A stretch of 5,993 bases of DNA, from NCBI GenBank assembly GCA_016930895.1, contig JAFGFV010000342.1, forward strand, positions 1-5,993. Direction: 5' to 3'. Within the stretch, counting starts at the first letter, position 1. Every line of letters starts with the position of its first letter. A model generated the notes under the pieces. That model did not search any database. It was not told the DNA's origin and was given only the letters and a program-made list of their open reading frames with translations. This DNA is from Spirochaetales bacterium (lineage in GTDB: Bacteria; Spirochaetota; Spirochaetia; SZUA-6; DRHE01). This document shows, in pieces, positions 1 through 5,044 of this stretch. Made by a program: the position numbers and the translations under genes.

Positions 1-762
1 GAGGCCAATCGGGCCAAGAGCGAGTTCCTGGCCAACATGAGCCACGAGCTGCGCACCCCCTTGCACCACATCATTGGGTTCACCGAGCTGGTGGCGGATC
101 GCCACGCCGGGCAGATCAACGAGGCGCAGGAAGAGCACCTCCAGGATGTCCTCGAGGCAGGTCGGAACCTCCTGGGTCTGATCAACGACGTCGTCGAGAT
201 CACCAAGATCGACGCGGGGATGCTGTCGGTTCACCGGGAGCCCGCTGACCTGCGGAGAGCCCTGGAGGGAACCCTCGGGCTGGTGCGCGAGAAGGCTCTC
301 AAGCATGGCATCCGGCTGACGCTCGATTCCGGCGGCCTCCCCGAGCTCGTGGCAGTCGACATTGGGAAGCTCCGGCAGATGCTGTTCAACCTGCTGGTCA
401 AGGCCGTGGCCCTGTGCCCGGATGGGGGGCGGGTCGCCGTGGCGGCGAGGACGGGCAATCCGTGCAGCGGGTCATGGAGTGGTTCGTGCCGAGACGGCCG
501 GACCCCCGATGGCTCGGGCGTCCTCGAGCTGAAGGTGTCGGTAGCCGGGGTTCGCCTGAGCGCAGAGGACTACGAGCGAGTCTTCCGGCCCTTCGAGCAG
601 GTCAGGGCCGATACCGATCATCCGGATCTGGCCAGCGGCAGCGGGCTGGCCCTGGCGCGGCGCCTGGTGGAGCTGCAGGGCGGTAGCATCACAGCGGGAT
701 ACGGCGAGGCGGACGAGGCCACCGAGTTTCTGGTCCACCTGCCCGTAGGGCAAACCAACTGA
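1..762 (+). CDS. Sensor histidine kinase, C-terminal part (5' end outside window), with degenerate ATP-binding domain
   Basis: The frame is open from base 1, so this is the 3' part of a longer gene (253 residues visible). Numbered from base 1, a HisKA dimerisation/phosphoacceptor domain comes first. Its H-box reads SHELRTP, with the phosphoacceptor His at residue 15, preceded by the usual ANRAKSEFLANM linker. A HATPase_c domain follows, at about residues 105-250. Its fold landmarks are visible: LRQMLFNLL, the F-box FRPFEQ near 195-200, and RRLVELQGG near the end. Key ATP-site residues are changed. The Mg-binding Asn of the N-box is Lys134 (NLLVKA instead of NLL.NA). The G1-box DxGxG reads VAGVR at 181-185, so its Asp is lost. 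The G2-box GTGLGL reads ASGSGL at 211-216. A Gly/Ser/Arg-rich stretch of about 25 residues precedes the G1 region. The family phosphorylates response regulators from ATP at the membrane or in the cytosol. This copy may have lost autokinase activity (inference) yet could still dimerise, dock or act as a phosphatase. The adjacent receiver-domain proteins are natural partners. Sensor input domains lie outside the window. Confidence 0.93.
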   Translation, partial: EANRAKSEFLANMSHELRTPLHHIIGFTELVADRHAGQINEAQEEHLQDVLEAGRNLLGLINDVVEITKIDAGMLSVHREPADLRRALEGTLGLVREKALKHGIRLTLDSGGLPELVAVDIGKLRQMLFNLLVKAVALCPDGGRVAVAARTGNPCSGSWSGSCRDGRTPDGSGVLELKVSVAGVRLSAEDYERVFRPFEQVRADTDHPDLASGSGLALARRLVELQGGSITAGYGEADEATEFLVHLPVGQTN

Positions 763-766
763 GGAG
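761..766 (+). promoter_or_regulatory. Shine-Dalgarno GAGGAG for the HD-GYP gene, overlapping the kinase stop codon
   Basis: GAGGAG begins inside the TGA stop of the kinase gene (760-762), which suggests translational coupling. It lies only 2 bases from the ATG at 769 but 8 bases from the in-frame ATG at 775. By spacing, the second ATG is the more likely true start. The difference is two residues. Confidence 0.6.
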
Positions 767-768
767 CC

Positions 769-2256
769 ATGAGCATGGAGCGCAACATCGAGTGTGACGA
801 CCCCTGTCTGTGCGGGGCGGGGTTCATCGATCCGGGAACGGGGCTCTTCGAGCGGCCTGTGTTTCTCCTGGAGCTGGACCGGGAATTCCTGCGTTCCCAG
901 CGCAGCGGAGCGCCTTTCACGGTCGCTCTCGTCGATCTGGATGGATTGAGCGGCTGCGACTCTGCCGCGGGAGGCGCAGGCGTGCGGGAGAGTCTGGCGG
1001 AAGTGGGGAGGCTCGTGCACGCCAGCATCCGGGACGTCGACCTGGCCTGCCGCTATGCCCCTGAGCGACTCGCTCTCCTCCTGCTCACGACCTCGGCGGA
1101 GGTGGGCCACGTGGTCGGGGACAGGATCCGTCGGGCGGTAGAGCAGCGTTTCGGGGGAGCCCTGACGGTCAGCGTCGGGATGGCCTCGTTTCCCGTGGAT
1201 GCAGTCGACCGGGAGAGGCTGCTGTCCCGTGCCATGGAGGCCCTGGAGCACGCCAGGAACGAGGGAAAGACTCGGGTATACTACTTCACCCGGCCGGCGC
1301 TCGTGCAGGAAGACGAAAGAGCCCGGGTCCTGGTGGTGGACGACGACCGGCGGAACGTTCGGCTGATGTCCTCGTACCTGCAGCCCGAAAACTACGAGGT
1401 GCTGTCGGCGTACAGCGGAGAAGAGGCCCTGGCCACCCTGGGGCGGACGGAGATCGATCTCATGCTCCTCGACATCATGATGCCGGGGCTCGACGGATAC
1501 GAGGTGTGCAAGCGCGTCAAGAGCTGCGAAGCCACCCGCCTCGTTCCCGTCATCCTGGTCACGGCCCTGGACGAGGAGGCCAGACTCCGGGGCATCGAGT
1601 CCGGGGCGGACCACTTTGTTACCAAACCGGCAAACCGGGACGAGCTGCTGGCCCGAGTCCGTGCCCTGGTCCACATGCGAACCATGAACAAGAACCTGAC
1701 CAGCATCGAGAACGCCCTGTACGCCCTGGCGAGCGCCGTCGAGGCAAAGGACAACTACACCTTGAAGCATACCCAGAGGGTGGCCAGCCTGGCGGAGGCG
1801 CTCGGAAAACGCCTGGGCCTGAGCGAGAAGGAGGTTTTCGCCCTGCGCATCGGCGGAATTCTCCACGACGCCGGAAAGATCGGCATCTCGGACGAGATCC
1901 TGAACAAACCAGGCAAGCTGGACGAGCGGGAATGGGAGATCATGCGAAGCCACCCGGAGATCGGCTACCGAATCTGCCTTCCCCTCAAGTCGACCCTGGG
2001 CCGCGCTTTGGACGTGGTCCGTCATCACCATGAGAAGCTCGACGGCTCTTCGTATCCTGATGGGCTGGTGGGCGACCAGATTTCCATGGCGGCGCGGATC
2101 ATGTGCGTGGCGGACATCTACGACGCCCTGGTGAGCTCCCGTCCCTACCGGGACGCACTGCCGAAGGCCCGGGCCCTGGAGATCCTGAACGAGGAAGTCC
2201 GCGCCGGGAAGCTAGACTCCGCGGTCGTGGCCGAGTTGGCCGACCTGGTCGGGTAG
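769..2256 (+). CDS. Response regulator with degenerate GGDEF, REC and HD-GYP domains (c-di-GMP phosphodiesterase)
   Basis: This is a cytosolic protein of 495 residues in three domains, with no visible membrane segment. Residues about 20-172 form a GGDEF-like domain: GTGLFERP resembles the usual LTGL.NR, DLD is at 56-58, and TVSVGMASFP lies near the end. The signature motif after RY is APERL (97-101) instead of GGDEF, so diguanylate cyclase activity is probably absent. Residues about 185-305 form an intact receiver domain with acidic pocket D191-D193, phosphoacceptor D235 (LLDIMMPG), T265 and K286 (TKP). Residues about 315-495 form an HD-GYP domain: H334, the HD pair H366-D367 in ILHDAGKIGI, the HHHE cluster 419-422, and DGSSYPDGL at 425-433. 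The GYP Gly is Ser428 here. HD-GYP enzymes hydrolyse cyclic-di-GMP to pGpG or GMP using a metal centre, and phosphorylation of the receiver would gate this. The gene starts 6 bases after the kinase stop and is surely co-transcribed. The ATG at 775 may be the real start because of Shine-Dalgarno spacing. Confidence 0.95.
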   Translation: MSMERNIECDDPCLCGAGFIDPGTGLFERPVFLLELDREFLRSQRSGAPFTVALVDLDGLSGCDSAAGGAGVRESLAEVGRLVHASIRDVDLACRYAPERLALLLLTTSAEVGHVVGDRIRRAVEQRFGGALTVSVGMASFPVDAVDRERLLSRAMEALEHARNEGKTRVYYFTRPALVQEDERARVLVVDDDRRNVRLMSSYLQPENYEVLSAYSGEEALATLGRTEIDLMLLDIMMPGLDGYEVCKRVKSCEATRLVPVILVTALDEEARLRGIESGADHFVTKPANRDELLARVRALVHMRTMNKNLTSIENALYALASAVEAKDNYTLKHTQRVASLAEALGKRLGLSEKEVFALRIGGILHDAGKIGISDEILNKPGKLDEREWEIMRSHPEIGYRICLPLKSTLGRALDVVRHHHEKLDGSSYPDGLVGDQISMAARIMCVADIYDALVSSRPYRDALPKARALEILNEEVRAGKLDSAVVAELADLVG

Positions 2257-2276
2257 GCGGTGTCGGCAGGCGCGGC

Positions 2277-2663
2277 ATGGAAGACTCCACAGCCGGCGCA
2301 CCGGGAAGGGTCCTGGTCGTCGACGACGAACCGCTCAACCGCAAGCTCATTCGGAGCTTTCTCGACCTCGAGGGGATCGAGGTGATCGAGGCAAACGACG
2401 CCGAGAGCGGCCTGGCACTGGCCCGTTCGCAGAGCCCGGGCCTGATCCTCCTGGACCTCCAGCTGCCGGGCATGAGCGGCCTCGAAGCCCTGGCGGCCCT
2501 CAAACGCGATGACGCGACCCGGGAGATCCCGGTCGTGATCCTGAGCGCCGGCTCCCTGGAACGGGACACCGAGAGCCTCCGCGAAGCCGGGGCCGCCGGC
2601 CTGCTCCTCAAGCCCTTTTCGGGGAAAGAGCTCCTGGAACGGGTACGGGCTTTCCTCAGATAG
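2277..2663 (+). CDS. Single-domain response regulator (CheY-like receiver)
   Basis: This protein of 128 residues is essentially one receiver domain, the usual length for CheY/Spo0F-type proteins. It has no output domain. The acidic pair is D16-D17 (VLVVDDEPLNRKL), the phosphoacceptor is D60 (LLDLQLPGMSG), the switch residue is S90 (VILSAGS) and the invariant Lys is K112 (LLLKPF). All are intact, so it should be phosphorylatable. The domain resembles receivers of the hybrid-kinase type (DDEPLNR). ATG 2277 is the only start that gives a compact receiver domain; just a weak AGG (2268-2270) precedes it. It lies 20 bases after the HD-GYP gene on the same strand, so it is likely the third gene of the operon. 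Without an output domain it could act as a phosphorelay intermediate, a phosphate sink or a protein-interaction switch. Which of these applies cannot be read from the sequence. Confidence 0.93.
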   Translation: MEDSTAGAPGRVLVVDDEPLNRKLIRSFLDLEGIEVIEANDAESGLALARSQSPGLILLDLQLPGMSGLEALAALKRDDATREIPVVILSAGSLERDTESLREAGAAGLLLKPFSGKELLERVRAFLR

Positions 2664-2712
2664 GCGCCGGCAGGGAGGAGCCGGGCCGACCCCGATGGGG
2701 CCGCGGTTGCCC

Positions 2713-2751
2713 GAGGCCAGGACGCCCAGCCGGGGCCAGGACGCCCAGCCG
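2713..2751. repeat. 19-bp tandem repeat, two copies, in the convergent intergenic gap
   Basis: GGCCAGGACGCCCAGCCG occurs at 2715-2732 and again at 2734-2751, giving a period of 19 bases. It fills much of the 94-base gap between the stops of the response regulator (+) and the dehydrogenase (-). I see no clear intrinsic terminator: the only small stem near 2690 (CCCC-GAT-GGGG) has no T-run. Function unknown; it is probably a local duplication. Confidence 0.7.
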
Positions 2752-2757
2752 AGGCGG

Positions 2758-3747
2758 CTACTGCTGTCCGAGGCTCTCGGCCTGCGGGTCGTTGACCGGG
2801 TACAGGGGCCGTCCACCCTTCAGCACCGCGAGGGCGTTGCGGGCGCACTTGGTCTTGAGCTCCACCATCGACTCCTCGCTATACCAGCCGCAGTGGTCGG
2901 TCAGGATCACGTTCTCCAGCTTCCGCAGGGGGCTGGAGGCGGGGAGGGGTTCCTCGGCGAAGACGTCCAGGGCCGCCGTGCCGAGCTTGCCGCCCTGGAG
3001 GGCTTCGGCGAGGGCGGCCTCGTCGATCAGGGGGCCGCGGGCGGTATTGATCAGGACGGCATGGCGCTTCATGAGCCCGAGCTCGCGCGCCCCGATGAGT
3101 CCCCGGGTTTCCGGGGTCAGGGGGGCGTGGATCGAGACGTAGTCAGACTCCTTCAGCAACTCCCGAATGCCGACCGGCTTCGCGCCCGCCGCTTCGATCT
3201 CCTTGCGGTCCACGTAGGGATCGAAGACCAGCACCCGCGCCAGCCCGAACCCCGAGACCTTGCGCAGCAAAGCCCTGGCGATGGCGCCAAAGCCGACCAG
3301 CCCGAGGGTCCGCCCCGCTATCCGGAACGACGGGTGCTCGCCGATCTGCTTCCACTCTCCCCGTCGGATGCGGCGGTCCCGCAGCGCGACGTGGCGGACG
3401 CCGCACAGCAGCAGGGCCAGGCAGTGATCGGAGACGTCCTCCAGGCAGAAGTCCGGCACCCGGGCCACCCAGATCCCGGCCTCGCTAGCGGCCTTCACGT
3501 CCACGTTGTCGTATCCGACCCCATAGCGGGAGATGACCCGGCACCTGCTCAGGCTCCGGATCACGTCGCCCGGGAGAGGGTGGAGATTCACCAGGATCGC
3601 GTCCGCTTCCCGGAGGACCTCGACGGTCTCGGCCTGGTCCCCTAGATTGTGCACCTCGACCTTGGCCCCGATTTCGCGAAACACCTGGTTCTCTACTTCG
3701 TACGAACCGTGGCGGTCGTCCGTGACGACGATGCGATGCTTCGCCAT
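2758..3747 (-). CDS. D-isomer-specific 2-hydroxyacid dehydrogenase, CtBP-like
   Basis: This is a soluble NAD-dependent oxidoreductase of 329 residues, the usual family length. Enzymes of this family interconvert 2-keto acids and D-2-hydroxy acids. The exact substrate cannot be told from sequence. The N-terminal catalytic half (1-100 and 290-329) includes RYGVGYDNVDV (74-84) and VPDFCLEDVSDH (97-108), the latter typical of the C-terminal-binding-protein branch. The Rossmann domain spans about 105-285. Its dinucleotide loop is G152-F-G154-A-I-A157, with A in place of the third Gly, and D176 at the end of the second strand points to NAD rather than NADP. The catalytic residues are present: R237 (TARGPL), E266 (DVFAEEP) and H285 (TDHCGW). 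The start is ATG 3747, with a strong AGGAGGGT just upstream. An in-frame ATG at 3867 exists but would add 40 Pro/Arg-rich residues with no family similarity. The gene stands alone on the minus strand, divergent from the GNAT gene. Confidence 0.95.
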   Translation of the reverse strand: MAKHRIVVTDDRHGSYEVENQVFREIGAKVEVHNLGDQAETVEVLREADAILVNLHPLPGDVIRSLSRCRVISRYGVGYDNVDVKAASEAGIWVARVPDFCLEDVSDHCLALLLCGVRHVALRDRRIRRGEWKQIGEHPSFRIAGRTLGLVGFGAIARALLRKVSGFGLARVLVFDPYVDRKEIEAAGAKPVGIRELLKESDYVSIHAPLTPETRGLIGARELGLMKRHAVLINTARGPLIDEAALAEALQGGKLGTAALDVFAEEPLPASSPLRKLENVILTDHCGWYSEESMVELKTKCARNALAVLKGGRPLYPVNDPQAESLGQQ

Positions 3748-3751
3748 GCCC

Positions 3752-3759
3752 ACCCTCCT
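3752..3759 (-). promoter_or_regulatory. Shine-Dalgarno AGGAGGGT of the dehydrogenase gene
   Basis: On the minus strand AGGAGGGT ends 4 bases before the ATG at 3747-3745. This fixes the start there rather than at the in-frame ATG 40 codons upstream. Its first two bases are shared with the right arm of the neighbouring dyad. Confidence 0.8.
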
Positions 3760-3773
3760 GCGGAACTCCGCAG
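3758..3773. promoter_or_regulatory. Perfect 16-bp dyad upstream of the dehydrogenase, candidate operator
   Basis: CTGCGGA at 3758-3764 and TCCGCAG at 3767-3773 are exact reverse complements around a 2-base centre. The dyad touches the dehydrogenase ribosome-binding site and would overlap the transcription start if the weak candidate promoter at 3777-3805 is used. It could be an operator for a dimeric regulator. In RNA it could instead form a 6-bp hairpin with a 4-base loop that partly covers the Shine-Dalgarno. The symmetry is certain; a function is inference. Confidence 0.4.
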
Positions 3774-3776
3774 CAA

Positions 3777-3805
3777 ACCTTACGGCGCGGACCGGGAAAA
3801 GTAAA
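3777..3805 (-). promoter_or_regulatory. Weak candidate promoter for the dehydrogenase
   Basis: Read on the minus strand, TTTACT (3805-3800, 4 of 6 matches to TTGACA) and TAAGGT (3782-3777, 3 of 6 to TATAAT) are separated by 17 bases. Position and spacing fit; the -10 match is poor. A start near 3770 would fall inside the dyad at 3758-3773. Confidence 0.3.
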
Positions 3806-3896
3806 GGGACTCCACCCGGAGGTGGCTCGGGCTGCTGGGGGAGGGCTCGGCCCGTCCGCCTGCTCACCTGCTGCCTGCCAGGCCGGGATCTCTCGC

Positions 3897-3924
3897 TTGA
3901 TTTCCCGCCGGGGGGCTGTATAAT
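3897..3924 (+). promoter_or_regulatory. Sigma-70-type promoter for the GNAT gene
   Basis: TTGATT (-35, 3897-3902) and a perfect TATAAT (-10, 3919-3924) are separated by 16 bases, in an AT-poor setting where such a match stands out. Transcription would start near 3931, only about 14 bases before the GNAT ATG. It may also serve the downstream nikR-like and gpsA genes, as I see no convincing terminator between them. Confidence 0.7.
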
Positions 3925-3944
3925 GCTTAAACCGGTAACAAGCG

Positions 3945-4976
3945 ATGCGACTCCAGAGTCCTGCGGGGCTGACGATCACTGCGCTGACGGCCGGGGACAT
4001 CCCCGCCGCTCTGGCTCTGACCACCGAGCTGGGTTGGAACCAGACCGCGGAGGACTTGGGCCGCTTCCTCCGCTTGGCCCCGAATGGGGCCTTCAAGCTC
4101 GTGGTCGGCGGCCAGCTGGCGGGCACCGCCGTGGCCTTCGTGTTCGACGAGGTCTGCTGGATCGGGATGGTGATCGTGCGGGAGGCCTACCGTGGGGAGG
4201 GCCACGGGAAGATGCTCATGGAGCGATGCCTCGATCACGCCTCCGGCAGGCGCTGCACCCTGGTCCAGCTGGACGCCACCAGTCTCGGGGTGTCCCTGTA
4301 TGCCCGGCTGGGGTTCAGGCCCGACTATCTGGTCGGGACCTGTAGCGGGCGGATCGTGCCGCCGGAGGGTGAGGCGGCGGTGGGCGAGCCATCGGAGGGC
4401 CAGCCCGCAGTAGGCAAGCCCGCGAACGCGGGACGAAGCCCGGGTTTGGTGCTGGCGCCCGTGCGCCTGGAAGACCTGGCGGAGATGGTTGCTCTGGAAG
4501 GCCAGGCCGTCGGGGCGAACCGGGAAGCGCTGCTGCGGGAGCTCGTCGGGAACCCGGCGGGCGAGCGCCCTGTCCCGGAGAGGGGCGTGCGCCGCGTCTC
4601 GGAGGCGGGCGGGCAGACATCTGGAAAGGCCGCCTGTCCCGGCCGGGGCATGGTGTGCCGCGGGCCTGCAGGGGATCTCCAGGGCTTCCTGCTGTACCGC
4701 CCGGGGCACCACGCGGTGCAAGTCGGGCCGCTCATCGCCCGTGATGACGCGGCGGCCGGGCAGGTGCTGCGCGGGACCTTGCGCAAGCTGTGCGGGTCGG
4801 TTCCGGAGTGCCAGGTGACTCTCGCTGTGCCTCTGTACAACCAAGGCATGCTGGCGGAGCTGCGACGCTGGGGTCTACCCGTTACCCCGCGTCTGACCCG
4901 AATGTTCCGGGGGCGCAAGCGGTTGCAGGCCCAGGAAGACATGATCTATGCCCTGGGCGGTCCGGAGAAAGGCTGA
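3945..4976 (+). CDS. Tandem-domain GNAT family N-acetyltransferase
   Basis: The protein has 343 residues and two parts. Residues about 9-140 form a GNAT domain that would transfer acetyl from acetyl-CoA to an unknown amine. The opening TITALTAGDI, the strand CWIGMVIV (71-78) and the CoA-pyrophosphate loop R83-GEGHG-88 are typical, as is SLYARLGFRP further on. Residues about 167-343 resemble the C-terminal domain of the YitH/HolE-like GNAT group (Acetyltransf_18 type): VRLEDLAEMVALE, GFLLYRPG, VGPLIARD, LTRMFRG and a closing YALGGPEKG. This is family recognition by eye. Between the domains lies a repetitive Gly/Pro/Ala linker (about 140-165). A second low-complexity stretch (about 203-236) interrupts the C-terminal domain. 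ATG 3945 is the first possible start because in-frame TAA codons stand at 3921 and 3936. It has no Shine-Dalgarno, and the promoter lies about 14 bases away, so the mRNA leader is very short. The substrate is unknown. Confidence 0.88.
   Translation: MRLQSPAGLTITALTAGDIPAALALTTELGWNQTAEDLGRFLRLAPNGAFKLVVGGQLAGTAVAFVFDEVCWIGMVIVREAYRGEGHGKMLMERCLDHASGRRCTLVQLDATSLGVSLYARLGFRPDYLVGTCSGRIVPPEGEAAVGEPSEGQPAVGKPANAGRSPGLVLAPVRLEDLAEMVALEGQAVGANREALLRELVGNPAGERPVPERGVRRVSEAGGQTSGKAACPGRGMVCRGPAGDLQGFLLYRPGHHAVQVGPLIARDDAAAGQVLRGTLRKLCGSVPECQVTLAVPLYNQGMLAELRRWGLPVTPRLTRMFRGRKRLQAQEDMIYALGGPEKG
4368..4427 (+). repeat. Degenerate 30-base in-frame repeat in the GNAT interdomain linker
   Basis: The segment encodes GEAAVGEPSE followed by GQPAVGKPAN, two related ten-residue units. 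It runs into a perfect 14-bp palindrome, CCCGCG-AA-CGCGGG, at 4419-4432. It lies between the two GNAT domains, where length changes are tolerated, so it is probably a linker grown by local duplication. Confidence 0.55.
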
Positions 4977-5035
4977 TTCGGAATTCACAGCGCCGGTGGG
5001 CGGGTTTGTTGCGGGGCGCGAGCGGCGTTGCGGTG

Positions 5036-5043
5036 GGAGGTGA
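5036..5043 (+). promoter_or_regulatory. Shine-Dalgarno GGAGGTGA of the nikR-like gene
   Basis: GGAGGTGA is an almost complete anti-16S match, with its GGAGG core 4 bases before ATG 5045. It decides this start over the upstream in-frame codons: a GTG at 5033 would sit on top of the site, and the open frame reaching back to 4790 overlaps the GNAT gene. Confidence 0.8.
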
Positions 5044-5044
5044 C

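Noticed and set aside
472..2031. 519-codon open frame on the minus strand opposite the kinase and HD-GYP genes
   Set aside because: It is antisense to two clear protein families, has no recognisable domain or ribosome site, and long antisense frames are common in high-GC DNA.
2680..2705. Possible terminator stem CCCC-GAT-GGGG between convergent genes
   Set aside because: Only four clean base pairs before a mismatch and no T-run on either side.
2695..3645. 316-codon plus-strand open frame opposite the dehydrogenase
   Set aside because: The minus strand encodes an unmistakable 2-hydroxyacid dehydrogenase across the same bases; the plus frame shows no family features.
3812..3825. CCACC-CGGA-GGTGG hairpin in the divergent intergenic region
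   Set aside because: A five-pair stem is too short to separate from background, and it does not align with either promoter in a meaningful way.
3748..3867. 40-residue N-terminal extension of the dehydrogenase from ATG 3867
   Set aside because: The extension is Pro/Arg-rich without family similarity, and a strong Shine-Dalgarno lies directly before ATG 3747, inside the extension.
3919..3944. Possible NikR operator around the GNAT promoter (GTATAAT...GGTAAC)
   Set aside because: No matching second half-site at the spacing used by NikR; the bases are better explained as the -10 element.
3927..4844. 305-codon minus-strand open frame opposite the GNAT gene
   Set aside because: Low-complexity His/Gln/Pro/Arg composition typical of shadow frames; the plus strand has GNAT motifs and a promoter.
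4790..5044. Long N-terminal extension of the NikR-like frame
   Set aside because: It overlaps the GNAT gene by nearly 190 bases, lacks NikR similarity, and the near-perfect Shine-Dalgarno at 5036-5043 points to ATG 5045.
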